The notes: generated by a model from the letters alone, not told the origin. 39,882 nt of DNA from an uncultured Verrucomicrobia subdivision 3 bacterium (GCA_903865745.1 CAIPKV010000086.1:1-39882), one strand, 5' to 3'; counted from the first letter of the stretch, positions 16,914 to 24,730 are shown. Numbers and translations: made by a program.

Positions 16914-17516
16914 TCACGTAAATGAAACTTTAGGCGCATCCTTCTGCTCGGGCTTATCGACGACGAAGAGTTCCGCCGCCGCGAAGTTGAAGGTGTTGGC
17001 GATGAGGTTGCTCGGGAAAACTTCGCGGTCGGTGTTGTACACCATCACGGAATCGTTGTAAGCCTGGCGCGCGAAGGAGATTTTGTTTTCCGTGGAGGTA
17101 AGTTCCTCGGTGAGCTGCATCATATTCTGATTCGCCTTGAGGTCCGGATATTGTTCGCTGACCACCATGAGGCGGCTGAGCGTCCCGCTGAGGCCGGACT
17201 CGGCGCTGGTCAGATTCTTAATGGCGGTGGCGTCGCCGGGATTGCTGGCGGCCGCTTTCGAAGCGGCGTAGGCGATGTTGCGCGCGGCGGTGACGGCTTC
17301 CAGAGTCTCGCGCTCGTGCTTGATGTAGCCCTTCGCGGTCTCGACAAGGTTCGGAATGAGGTCGTAGCGGCGCTTCAGTTGAACGTCGATTTGCGCATAA
17401 GCGTTTTGGTAGCGGTTCCGCAGCGTCACGAGCTTGTTATACACGCCGATGACCATGGCCGCGACGATGACGACGAGGAGAATGAGGACTCCGAGGGCAA
17501 TCAGGATAGGTAGCAT
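16914..17516 (-). CDS. lemA: LemA family protein
   Basis: The 200-residue protein has one N-terminal membrane helix (about 3-25) and the LemA core: YNKLVTLRNRYQNAYAQIDV, LKRRYDLIPNLVETAKGYI, HERETLEAVTAARNIA, then YPDLKANQNMMQLTEELTST and ENKISFARQAYNDSVMVYN with FPSNLIA. The domain forms a long helical bundle on the outer face of the membrane; its biochemical role is not settled. It leads into the M48 peptidase gene 118 bases downstream on the same strand, the usual partner of LemA. Length is normal. Confidence 0.92.
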   Translation of the reverse strand: MLPILIALGVLILLVVIVAAMVIGVYNKLVTLRNRYQNAYAQIDVQLKRRYDLIPNLVETAKGYIKHERETLEAVTAARNIAYAASKAAASNPGDATAIKNLTSAESGLSGTLSRLMVVSEQYPDLKANQNMMQLTEELTSTENKISFARQAYNDSVMVYNTDREVFPSNLIANTFNFAAAELFVVDKPEQKDAPKVSFT

Positions 17517-17623
17517 AGGATTCTTTTGTTAAGTTCTCTGATAGTTTTACCGAACTACGCCCACGGGCAATGATAATTTGGAGTGATTTTTGGAAGTGCT
17601 TGCGGACGACCAGGATTTTAACT

Positions 17624-18721
17624 TCAGGGCACGACTTCGACGGGCATGCCGATGGCGACGAGTTGGAGGAGATACTCCGCATCCCAGTTCGCCAGCCGGA
17701 AACAGCCATGGGATTCGGTGCGCCCGACCTGCTCCGGCACCGGTGTGCCGTGCATTCCGTAACCGGGCTTGTCGAGGCCGATCCACGCGACGCCGACGGG
17801 ATTGTTCGGGCCGGGCGGCAGGATAAGTTTGTGACCGAGCGCGGCTAATTCGGCGGACTCCGGGAAAAGCGCAGGGTCCACGGTGTAGTTGGGGTGCGGC
17901 GCGACGACGATGACGTGCAGTTCGCCGACGGGGCGCTTCTCCACGCGCGCCGCAATGCTGCACGGACAATGGAGGAGGAGATTCGTCGTCGCGCCGAACG
18001 CCTCCAGATATTTGTCGGACAGATGAATGACGACGAAGCTGGCCGACTCGGACGGGTCGGGGTAATTCGCATCAGGTACTTTCAAGACCGTGCCCGCGAC
18101 GACGTTCGTCCAATCGACAGCGGGGTTGAGTTTTTCAATGAGGAGCGGGTTCGCGTGGGTTTTCTCGGCGACTTCTTCCAAGATGGTTTCGTAATCCAGC
18201 GCGGTCTGCTCGGACTTCGCAAGCCAGGTCTTGCCCATCGGCTGCAAGCGCGCGAGGTCGTTGGTGGTGACGAGGTAATTCGTGAGCAGCGGCGCGTCGA
18301 GCGTAAGCTGCGGGCGGGTGTTCGTGTCGAGCGACGCGGTCTCTGGAAGTTTCTGCGCGCGCTGAAAGGCTGCAATGGCGGCGCGCGTCTGCGAACCAAT
18401 GGCGGCATCCAATGAACCCGGAGAAATCGCGCGTCGCACCAAAGCGACTTGCGCCTCAAAGGCATTTTGCACCGGGCGCGGAAATTCGGCCGGCGACTGC
18501 GGCGGAATGATTAGCGGCTTAGGCTTGGGCTTCTCAACTGGCGGCGCGACGGCGGGGACGAGAGCCACGGCGGGGGATTTGTGATGACGAGATTTTTGAG
18601 GATGCTTTTCGTGCCACCAAAGCCAGAGCGCGCCGCCAATCACTGCTACGAGTAAGGCCACCGCGAGAAGGTCGCCGACCCGATGGCGACGGCGGGCTGA
18701 AGCTTTTTCCAGTATCGGCAC
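17624..18721 (-). CDS. L,D-transpeptidase (YkuD) with peptidoglycan-binding domain
   Basis: The 365-residue protein starts at GTG with a basic N-terminus, one membrane helix (about 19-34) and a Pro/Lys-rich linker. A PG_binding_1-like repeat follows (about 85-135, LDAAIGSQTRAAIAAFQRAQ). A LysM-like segment lies near 175-220, and the YkuD domain at about 230-365 has the catalytic motif MHGTPVPEQVGRTESHGCFR with the nucleophile Cys340. YkuD enzymes make 3-3 peptide cross-links in the cell wall or anchor lipoproteins. It is probably anchored in the inner membrane with the enzyme outside. The next gene on this strand, lemA, starts 108 bases downstream. Confidence 0.92.
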   Translation of the reverse strand: MPILEKASARRRHRVGDLLAVALLVAVIGGALWLWWHEKHPQKSRHHKSPAVALVPAVAPPVEKPKPKPLIIPPQSPAEFPRPVQNAFEAQVALVRRAISPGSLDAAIGSQTRAAIAAFQRAQKLPETASLDTNTRPQLTLDAPLLTNYLVTTNDLARLQPMGKTWLAKSEQTALDYETILEEVAEKTHANPLLIEKLNPAVDWTNVVAGTVLKVPDANYPDPSESASFVVIHLSDKYLEAFGATTNLLLHCPCSIAARVEKRPVGELHVIVVAPHPNYTVDPALFPESAELAALGHKLILPPGPNNPVGVAWIGLDKPGYGMHGTPVPEQVGRTESHGCFRLANWDAEYLLQLVAIGMPVEVVP

Positions 18722-18765
18722 ACCGGCAATTTAGCCAGCGGCTCCGTTCAACCCAAGATTTGATT

Positions 18766-19455
18766 TCAACCCAACCGCAGAACGGCCTCGCCAATGAGGC
18801 GCGCGGTATTGTCGTAGCCCACGCGACTGGTGTTGATGACCAGATGATAGAGCAGCGGGTCATCTATGTCGGCGTTGTAGTACGTTTTGAGGTAGCGGGT
18901 GCGCGCCGCTTCTTCTTCGAGACAAAACTTGTGCGCTTCCGTCGGCGACTTGCGATCGTCGCGGCAGATGCGCTCAATGCGGTCGTCCAGCGTCGCAATC
19001 AAGCGCACATGCAGAACGCGCGGGAGCTTCGCCGTCACGATGTTGCCGGCGCGACCGACAATGATAACGCTGCCGAGTTCGGCAAATTTGAGAATCGTTT
19101 CCGCCGTCTGGTGCACCAGCGTCTGCGAGGACGGCCGCACGCTAAAGATATCGGCGAGCGTATCCTCAATGGCTGAGATGCGATCTTCCGGGAGGAACTT
19201 TTCCAGATGCGTGGGGAGGTTATGGTCGGCCAGAACCTTGTTCATTAGATTACGGTCGAACACCGTCCACGGCGGGCTTTGGGTGGGCGAATGTTGTTGC
19301 AGGTAATTCGCGAGTTTGTCGGCAATCTGCACGGCTCCGCAGCCAGCCTGGCGGGAGATGGTTACCGCCCGGCGCACCGCGTGGGCCGCGTGGGCCGTGG
19401 GGGCAGTCTGGCTGTTGATGAAGGAGAGACACCGGTCCAAGTTTGCGTTAATCAT
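18766..19455 (-). CDS. Cytidylate-kinase-like family protein
   Basis: The 229-residue protein belongs to the 'cytidylate kinase-like' P-loop family. The N-terminal AVTISRQAGCGAVQIADKLA stands where the Walker A loop should be but lacks the GKS/T end. VFDRNLMNKVLADH, VIIVGRAGNIV and the R-x3-R lid region RIERICRDDRKSP follow, and RVGYDNTARLI ends the fold. True Cmk phosphorylates CMP; these relatives are uncharacterised and often lack full P-loops, so kinase activity is uncertain. An unusually good ribosome site for this window, GAGGTGA, sits five bases before the ATG at 19455 and fixes the start. Confidence 0.85.
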   Translation of the reverse strand: MINANLDRCLSFINSQTAPTAHAAHAVRRAVTISRQAGCGAVQIADKLANYLQQHSPTQSPPWTVFDRNLMNKVLADHNLPTHLEKFLPEDRISAIEDTLADIFSVRPSSQTLVHQTAETILKFAELGSVIIVGRAGNIVTAKLPRVLHVRLIATLDDRIERICRDDRKSPTEAHKFCLEEEAARTRYLKTYYNADIDDPLLYHLVINTSRVGYDNTARLIGEAVLRLG

Positions 19456-19543
19456 AAATCACCTCGTGGTTATAACGCACGATACGCCCGCAACCGGTAA
19501 GAAAGCAAGAGGCGTAAGACGATTTAAATTTAGCTAATACGCT

Positions 19544-20395
19544 TCAGTAGCTGGCCGATTCACGCATCAGGAGCGCGTGATACGCGGCAGCAAGCTGATC
19601 CACCAGCGGTGAAGGCGCCACCGGCGAGCCGTCGAACGTGGCAATCGGGATGATGCCGAGCGCGCTCTGGGTGACGAAGAGGCCCGCCGCCTTGTGCAAC
19701 TGCGACGGCTTGATGATGCACTTGTTCGTGACGAAGCCGAGCGATTGGCAGATCTCCAGGACGACCGCCCGCGTGATGCCCGGCAGCACACCGCGCCCCG
19801 TCGACACCGTGCAGACTTGATCATGATAGATCCAAAACAGATTGCCGCCCGCCGTCTCCGCGACTTCGCCATTCGTGTTCAGCAGCAGCGCCTCGTCCGC
19901 GCCTTTATCCTCCGCCTCCGCGCGCGCGAGCACGTTCAAGACTTTGCTGGTGGTCTTAAATCCCGCCAGAACATCGCCCGCCGGAATCCTCAAGGACGCC
20001 GTGACCAAGCTCCATTGCAACGGCTCATCCGCGGATTGCGGCGGCACCGGATGCAAGGTTAGCGCGAGCGTGGGCGCGCCGGAATTTTTCGGCGAATAGC
20101 CGCGCGCGCCCGCACCACGGGTCAACGTCACACGCAGCACGGCCTCCGGTAATTCATTTTGCGCAATCAACTGCTCGGCAAATTTCTGCAGTTCACGCGG
20201 CGGGTACGGCAGTTTGATTTTGAGGAACTCCGCGCCCCGGGTGAGCCGTTCCAAGTGCTGGGCGAATCGGAACGGTTTGCCATTCGCCACGCGCAACGTC
20301 TCGAACAGGCCGTCGCCCAATAGAAAACCGCGGTCGTTCAAGGGCACGACCGCGTCGGCTTCCGGCATAAATTTACCGTTGAGAAAGACAACCAT
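19544..20395 (-). CDS. pabC: Class IV aminotransferase, probable aminodeoxychorismate lyase
   Basis: The 283-residue PLP enzyme is a fold-IV aminotransferase/lyase: MVVFLNGKFMPEADAVVPLN, RGFLLGDGLFETLRV, the PLP lysine in GFKTTSKVLNVLARAEA (Lys147), and the cofactor Glu region EVAETAGGNLFWI. The family also covers IlvE and D-amino-acid aminotransferase, which cannot be excluded from sequence alone. The pabB gene lies directly upstream on the same strand (51-base gap), which favours PabC: elimination of pyruvate from aminodeoxychorismate to give p-aminobenzoate for folate. Confidence 0.87.
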   Translation of the reverse strand: MVVFLNGKFMPEADAVVPLNDRGFLLGDGLFETLRVANGKPFRFAQHLERLTRGAEFLKIKLPYPPRELQKFAEQLIAQNELPEAVLRVTLTRGAGARGYSPKNSGAPTLALTLHPVPPQSADEPLQWSLVTASLRIPAGDVLAGFKTTSKVLNVLARAEAEDKGADEALLLNTNGEVAETAGGNLFWIYHDQVCTVSTGRGVLPGITRAVVLEICQSLGFVTNKCIIKPSQLHKAAGLFVTQSALGIIPIATFDGSPVAPSPLVDQLAAAYHALLMRESASY

Positions 20396-20446
20396 AAGAT
20401 TCCCGTCTCCGAATGCCCTTGTGATTAGCCGAAGCGCCGCTGGCGT

Positions 20447-22006
20447 TCAAGCTTTAGCTGGCGCGACTGGCGAAGTCGCAGCCGCGACGGGCGCGGGATG
20501 CTGTTTCAACGCCGCGAGGAAACCCGCCGCCTTCGCAAGCGTCTCCGCGTATTCCGCCGCCGGGTCGGAATCGGCCACGATGCCCGCGCCCACGTTGAAA
20601 TGGATCTGCCCGCCCGCGCAAACGGCCGTGCGGATGGCGATGCTCAACTGACTTTCGCGATTAAATCCGAGATAGCCGATGGCGCCACAATACGGCCCGC
20701 GCGAAACCGTTTCCAATTCGTCAATAATCTCCATCGCGCGGAATTTCGGCGCGCCCGTGATGCTGCCGCCGGGGAACGCCGAGGCGAGCGCCGCGAAATG
20801 CGTGACGTCGCGGCGCAGCCGGCCTTCGACCGTGGACACCAGATGCTGCACGTGGGCAAATTTTTCGAGCCGCGCGAGTTCCGGCACTTGTACCGAGCCG
20901 TATTCGCAGACTTTACCGAGGTCATTGCGCAACAGATCGGTGATCATCACCAGCTCGGCGAGCTCCTTCGCGCTCGTCTGGAGTTCATAGGCAAGCTGCG
21001 CGTCGCGCGTCGCGTCGGTTGCGCGCGGGCGCGTGCCTTTGATGGGGCGCGTGACGATGTGCGAACCGCTCATGCGCAAAAACTGTTCCGGCGACGACGA
21101 AGCGATTTCGAAATCGCCGCAAGCAAGGAACGCCGCGTACGGCGCGGGCGAGACGGCGCTTAACGACTCGAACATTTCCCAGCCGGTGAAATCGCCGGGC
21201 GCCGTGAGCCGGTGCGACAGGTTGACTTGATAGATGTCGCCGCTGCGGATGTATCGCTGCGCGCGGCTGACGGCGGCCATGAACTCGGCAGGCGACAGAG
21301 TGGACACGATGGTCCCCTCACCCCTGCCCTCTCCCCCTCGGCGGGAGCGAGGGAGAAACGGTTTTAGCTGCTCGTGCGAGTCGGTAGCGTTCGGATGCGC
21401 GGGACGCGGAATCGGATTCTGCCTCGCCCTTTCGGAAAGGGAGAGGGCCGGGGTGAGGGTTAACCGCCCTTTCCACTGCTCCAACTGCGTCTGCGCGCGG
21501 ATTTCACTGCGCGAACCGTCAGCGGCGAGGCCGGTTGCGACGACCCAGACTTTGCCCAGCCGATGGTCGAAGACCACCAGGCTGTCGTAGAAGCCGACCT
21601 GGCAGTCGGGCAATTCCAAATCATTCGCCGCGCGCCGCGACAGCTTGGGCTCCGTAAAATTCTTAAGCTCGTAACCCCAATAACCAAACGCGCCGCCGAG
21701 CGGAAAGGGCGAATCAATTTCATCCAGCAGTTCGTAGCGCGCCATCAACGCATCGAGGCTGTGCCACGGGTTGCCGAATTGATGATGCGTGCTGCTGGAT
21801 GCGTGATGCGTGAGTTCGCAGCGCGAACCAAAGGAGCGAAAGGTGAGAAACGGATTCGCCGCCACGAAGGAATACCGCGTCGCCGGCGCATCAAACGAGC
21901 CGCTCCGCAGCAACACACTTTGCCCGTCGCCCGCTGCCCCGCGCAGTTGTGCCACCAACGTTTCCGGAGTGTGCGCAGTCGGGATTTCCTGAATTAACGG
22001 GCGCAT
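20447..22006 (-). CDS. pabB: Aminodeoxychorismate synthase component I with repeat-encoded insert
   Basis: With the ATG at 22006 the protein has 519 residues. It has an N-terminal anthranilate-synthase-I-like domain (about 1-180) and a chorismate-binding domain (about 235-500) with RSGDIYQVNLSHR, RPIKGTRPR, MITDLLRNDLGKV and FPGGSITGAPKFRAM. The PIKGT motif points to PabB rather than TrpE. Between the domains, about 50 residues (RLTLTPALSLSERAR... RSRRGGEGRGEGTI) come from an inverted-repeat element at 21314-21459 read in frame. An upstream extension to 22123 is excluded because it would translate another repeat. It aminates chorismate, normally with a PabA glutaminase, which is not in the window. 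pabC follows. Confidence 0.88.
   Translation of the reverse strand: MRPLIQEIPTAHTPETLVAQLRGAAGDGQSVLLRSGSFDAPATRYSFVAANPFLTFRSFGSRCELTHHASSSTHHQFGNPWHSLDALMARYELLDEIDSPFPLGGAFGYWGYELKNFTEPKLSRRAANDLELPDCQVGFYDSLVVFDHRLGKVWVVATGLAADGSRSEIRAQTQLEQWKGRLTLTPALSLSERARQNPIPRPAHPNATDSHEQLKPFLPRSRRGGEGRGEGTIVSTLSPAEFMAAVSRAQRYIRSGDIYQVNLSHRLTAPGDFTGWEMFESLSAVSPAPYAAFLACGDFEIASSSPEQFLRMSGSHIVTRPIKGTRPRATDATRDAQLAYELQTSAKELAELVMITDLLRNDLGKVCEYGSVQVPELARLEKFAHVQHLVSTVEGRLRRDVTHFAALASAFPGGSITGAPKFRAMEIIDELETVSRGPYCGAIGYLGFNRESQLSIAIRTAVCAGGQIHFNVGAGIVADSDPAAEYAETLAKAAGFLAALKQHPAPVAAATSPVAPAKA
21314..21459. repeat. CCCTCACCC inverted-repeat element inside pabB
   Basis: The left side CCCCTCACCCCTGCCCTCTC (from 21314) and the right side GAGAGGGCCGGGGTGAGGG (ending 21459) are imperfect inverted copies. 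Local hairpins are also present, for example CCCTTTC-G-GAAAGGG at about 21427-21441. Its translation in pabB includes LTLTPALSLSE, a peptide typical of this repeat in other genomes. The same design occurs at 14603-14763 with different arms. Confidence 0.8.
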
Positions 22007-22017
22007 GGAAAGGGAAG

Positions 22018-22150
22018 CCACAGATGAACACAGATGGACACAGATGAAAAAAACTTTTTTTGCACAGCGCGTCGCTCGCGACAGAGGGAACGGATGTTCC
22101 GCTGGCTGCCCCACCTGCTCCATCTGTGCTTATCTGTGTGCATCTGTGGG
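22018..22150. repeat. CACAGATG inverted-repeat element
   Basis: Left arm 22018-22046 contains three CACAGATG copies spaced 10-11 bases apart. Right arm 22121-22150 carries the inverted CATCTGTG copies. About 25 of 30 bases pair. The centre (22047-22120) holds a run of A and T and GGAACGGATGTTCC, itself palindromic. No transposase is encoded. It lies between the LOG-family gene and pabB. Confidence 0.8.
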
Positions 22151-22158
22151 TAAAGACC

Positions 22159-22836
22159 TCAAGCAAACGCGACCGGCAGCGTGCCCGGCGGGCCAACCCG
22201 GCGTTCGTAATCGCGGATGATTTCAATCACCTCGTCCACGTCATCGGTCAGCTTGAGGAGGTCGAGGTCGCCGGGGCTGATCAACGAATCTTTTTCGAGA
22301 CGCGACTTCAGCCACGCGAGCAGACCCTTCCAATGCTCGCTGCCGAAAAGAATCATCGGGAATTGCGGGATGCGCTGCGTCTGCACCAGCGTCAGCACCT
22401 CGAACAATTCATCGAGCGTGCCGAAGCCGCCGGGCATGAACACGAAGCCGAGGCTATATTTCACGAAGCAGACTTTGCGCGCGAAGAAGTAGTGAAAATG
22501 AATCGGGACATTGGCGAATTTATTGCCGGATTGCTCGAAGGGCAGTTCGATATTGAGGCCCACCGATTTGCCGCCCGCGCGTTCCGCGCCTTTGTTCGCC
22601 GCTTCCATGATGCCGGGGCCGCCGCCGGTGACGACGGCGAGGTTATGTTTGGCGAGGCCCTTGCCGATATCCTGGGCGGCGCGGTAATACTTATCCGCCG
22701 GCTTGGTGCGCGCGGAGCCGAAGATGGTGACGGCGGGGCCGACCTGCGACATCGTCTGGAACGAATCCACGAACTCGGACATGATGCGGAAAATCCGCCA
22801 GGGATCTTCGCGAATGAAGTTATTGCCATCGCTCAT
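22159..22836 (-). CDS. LOG/TIGR00730 family Rossmann-fold protein
   Basis: The 225-residue protein has the family motifs: VTIFGSARTKPADKYY, VVTGGGPGIMEAANKGA, VGLNIELPFEQ and PGGFGTLDELFEVLTLVQ. Members cleave nucleoside 5'-monophosphates (cytokinin-type LOG enzymes, or PpnN-like nucleotide nucleosidases). The conserved PGGxGTxxE site is intact, so phosphoribohydrolase activity is plausible. The substrate cannot be told from sequence. The ATG at 22836 was preferred to a TTG 36 bases upstream: a GAAGGAG lies about 20 bases before the ATG but inside the longer frame. pabB follows after the CACAGATG element. Confidence 0.9.
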   Translation of the reverse strand: MSDGNNFIREDPWRIFRIMSEFVDSFQTMSQVGPAVTIFGSARTKPADKYYRAAQDIGKGLAKHNLAVVTGGGPGIMEAANKGAERAGGKSVGLNIELPFEQSGNKFANVPIHFHYFFARKVCFVKYSLGFVFMPGGFGTLDELFEVLTLVQTQRIPQFPMILFGSEHWKGLLAWLKSRLEKDSLISPGDLDLLKLTDDVDEVIEIIRDYERRVGPPGTLPVAFA

Positions 22837-22911
22837 ACTGCAAAACTTAGACCCAACTCCTTCAAGAGACAAGCGAGAGTAACGGGCGGGAACCGTATGT
22901 CTGCTTCTTAG

Positions 22912-23262
22912 CTAATCTGGTTTGGCTTCATGGTCATTCTTTTTAGCAAAGTTTGCCATAAAATGACGAACAAGCAGGATAACACCAGCGGTCCCTAAAA
23001 TGCTAACGACGATATATCCAACTCTGTAAAGCTCTAGAAACGTTCTGTCGTCATCTGCGCTAACGAAACCTCGCGAACGATGGATATGCAATGCGGCTGA
23101 AAGTATGATGCCGAGAAAGCCTCCCCAAATAAAAAGAGCAAACGGCAAGAGACTGGTGCGCTTGTATGCTGGAAACGAAACATAAAGTACAGCAAGGTTG
23201 GTGAAGACTGTAACTACAAAATCTGCCTCACGAAGAAATGATGTAATAGTCATAAAAGCCAT
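22912..23262 (-). CDS. Small membrane protein of unknown function
   Basis: From the ATG at 23262 the protein has 116 residues and three predicted membrane helices: FVVTVFTNLAVLYVSF, LLPFALFIWGGFLGIILSA and VGYIVVSILGTAGVILLV. A charged C-terminus (NFAKKNDHEAKPD) follows. No family is recognised. The gene is more AT-rich and less biased in codon use than its neighbours, which may mean recent acquisition or low expression. An ATG three codons further in is an alternative start. It stands alone between the LOG gene and a nest of palindromes. Confidence 0.65.
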   Translation of the reverse strand: MAFMTITSFLREADFVVTVFTNLAVLYVSFPAYKRTSLLPFALFIWGGFLGIILSAALHIHRSRGFVSADDDRTFLELYRVGYIVVSILGTAGVILLVRHFMANFAKKNDHEAKPD

Positions 23263-23368
23263 GTCGCCGACCAATGTTTCAACCGCTCACTTGAGGTTCA
23301 ACCGGTTTCTAGGTTCGCACCTTAAATCCGCTGACGGTCATTGTCGAGCCGCGTTTTGCCGCTCCCCA

Positions 23369-23515
23369 GCGCCGTCGGCGCGGCATCTTTGTAGCATCCA
23401 AAATCAAAAACATTTTTAGCCCCGTCGGGGCGACATCTCCGCCCGATGTCGCTCCTACGGAGCTGGATGGAATTTGGGACGGATACGTTCTACAAAGATG
23501 CCAGCCCTACGGGCT
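23369..23515. repeat. Nested palindromic element with four 13-nt hairpins
   Basis: Four hairpins of 5-3-5 form occur in order: GCGCC-GTC-GGCGC (23369-23381), GCCCC-GTC-GGGGC (23419-23431), GCTCC-TAC-GGAGC (23451-23463) and AGCCC-TAC-GGGCT (23503-23515). The outer pair is joined by GGCATCTTTGTAG (23382-23394), which pairs perfectly with CTACAAAGATGCC (23490-23502). The inner pair is joined by CGACATC (23431-23437) and GATGTCG (23445-23451). The whole is a nested symmetric structure without a gene. It fills most of the 359-base gap between two minus-strand genes. Confidence 0.85.
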
Positions 23516-23556
23516 TTGCTCCCGCCACCGCCCACCGCATCGCCTGTTCTTCCCGC

Positions 23557-23600
23557 AAAAAAATAACCCCGCCAGTGGCTAAACAAAACCACCGGCGGGG
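23557..23600 (-). terminator. Rho-independent terminator after the fibronectin-type gene
   Basis: Arms 23567-23578 (CCCCGCCAGTGG) and 23589-23600 (CCACCGGCGGGG) pair at 11 of 12 positions round a 10-base loop. Read on the minus strand, the stem is followed by TTATTTTTTT (23557-23566). It sits 21 bases after the stop of the gene at 23622-24260. Confidence 0.85.
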
Positions 23601-23621
23601 CGTTCCCCTAACACCAAAAGT

Positions 23622-24260
23622 TTAGGTGCTCATGTGGCTCACCGGGTCGCTCCATTCGCTGAACAGTTTGCCGCCGTTGCCCGCGCGGCCCTGCACGATA
23701 TACACCGTGCCCGGCAGGAGGTCCGGCAACACGATATTGCGCAGCGAGGTGCTGGTGGCACACAACACCCACGTCTTACCATCCACCGAGATGCGGAATT
23801 CCAAGAGCTTGAATTTGCTGGCGCAGGTCGCCGTCACGCCCAGCTTGGTGGACGCGAGGTTGAAAAGGCCCGTGATGACCGGCACAGCGGGCACCGTGGG
23901 CGTATGGGTGGACGGGGTGAGGAGTTTGAAATTGGAAGTCGCGGCGATGGCCGCAGTGATGCCGAGGAGTTCTTCAATGTAGAGCGCGAGGGCGCGGAGT
24001 TTGAGAACGAGGTCTTTGTGCGCGGCAGTTTTGGCCTCAACCGCTGCGTGGCCGCCGTTTTTGACGGTGCCGCTGGTCTTGGTGAACAGCAGTAGCGCGG
24101 CCTGAAAGATGGGCATGCTGACGGGTGGCGTGGCGAAGGCGAGGTTGCCATTCATGCCGTCATAAACGCCGCCGGCGAAATCCGAGAGCGGGCCAGTGGC
24201 CAATCTGGCGAACGCGCGGGAGATTTGAACGACTTCGGCGGGGAGTGGTGTGTTTTCCAT
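23622..24260 (-). CDS. Hypothetical protein with C-terminal fibronectin type III-like domain
   Basis: From the ATG at 24260 the protein has 212 residues and no signal peptide. The N-terminal half is helical (SRAFARLATGPLSDFAGG; then AAVEAKTAAHKDLVLKLRAL, ALYIEELLG). The C-terminal part (about 115-212) reads as a fibronectin-like sandwich: FKLLEFRISVDGKTWVLCAT, VLPDLLPGTVYIVQGRAGNG and a final FSEWSDP. Similar helix-plus-FN3 proteins of this size occur in Verrucomicrobiota and Bacteroidota without a known role. Earlier in-frame ATGs at 24299 and 24335 exist, but none has a clear ribosome site. A strong terminator follows. An AT-rich stretch and array C lie upstream. Confidence 0.72.
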   Translation of the reverse strand: MENTPLPAEVVQISRAFARLATGPLSDFAGGVYDGMNGNLAFATPPVSMPIFQAALLLFTKTSGTVKNGGHAAVEAKTAAHKDLVLKLRALALYIEELLGITAAIAATSNFKLLTPSTHTPTVPAVPVITGLFNLASTKLGVTATCASKFKLLEFRISVDGKTWVLCATSTSLRNIVLPDLLPGTVYIVQGRAGNGGKLFSEWSDPVSHMST

Positions 24261-24457
24261 GATATTATTGGTATGAATCGATTTACCTGCTGATTGCATC
24301 TCGACAATGCGCCTATTCCGGAAAATATACAACAATTATTATGACTTATTTTTTGTCGCTGTTAATTTAATACTGTTTATTTTACATAAGACTGTCAGCT
24401 AGCAGGTTAGGCCGAATGGCTGGCCGCGCAAACGGGGAGGTAAATAAGCTGCGCTAT
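24261..24457 (-). promoter_or_regulatory. AT-rich upstream region of the fibronectin-type gene
   Basis: Positions 24310-24400 are far richer in A and T than the surroundings, with runs such as AATTATTATGACTTATTTTT and TTAATTTAATACTGTTTATT. This is the likely promoter of the minus-strand gene at 24260 and separates it from array C. No unique -35/-10 pair could be chosen. Confidence 0.45.
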
Positions 24458-24730
24458 GCAGCGGCGGGTTTTGGACGGGTGTTGGGGGTGTTTTTCTGGG
24501 TAGCGAAGCGGTTTTTCTGGGCAGCGAACGGGATTATCTGCCGGTCGCAGACGATTATCTGCGCAGCGAAGACCGTTTTCCATGCAGCGAAGACGATTAG
24601 CTGTCTGTCGAAGACTGTTTTCCACGCAGCGAACGCGATTATCTGGGCAGCGAACGCGATTATCTGTGCAGCGAAGGCGGTTATCTCGCTAGATAATCGT
24701 CCGCGCTGCGTGTCGAAGACGGTTAATCAG
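24458..24730. repeat. Array C: 13 units of 21 bp, one inverted
   Basis: Thirteen 21-base units run from 24458. The clearest are GCAGCGAACGCGATTATCTG plus G at 24626-24646 and the next copy at 24647-24667. Consensus is GCAGCGAA-GACG-ATTATCTGG. The unit at 24689-24709 (CTAGATAATCGTCCGCGCTG plus C) is the reverse complement of the consensus with about 18 of 21 matches, yet starts exactly on the 21-base grid. The array lies between nrdJ (ends 24825) and the gene starting at 24260. Confidence 0.9.

Noticed and set aside
20447-22006. Anthranilate synthase TrpE
   Set aside because: The PIKGT motif and the adjacent pabC point to aminodeoxychorismate synthase, and no other trp gene lies nearby.
22007-22123. 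A 39-residue N-terminal extension of PabB
   Set aside because: It would translate the CACAGATG inverted-repeat element, and the family N-terminus fits the ATG at 22006.
24458-24730. CRISPR array
   Set aside because: Units are contiguous 21-mers without unique spacers, and no cas gene is present. The same holds for the other three arrays.
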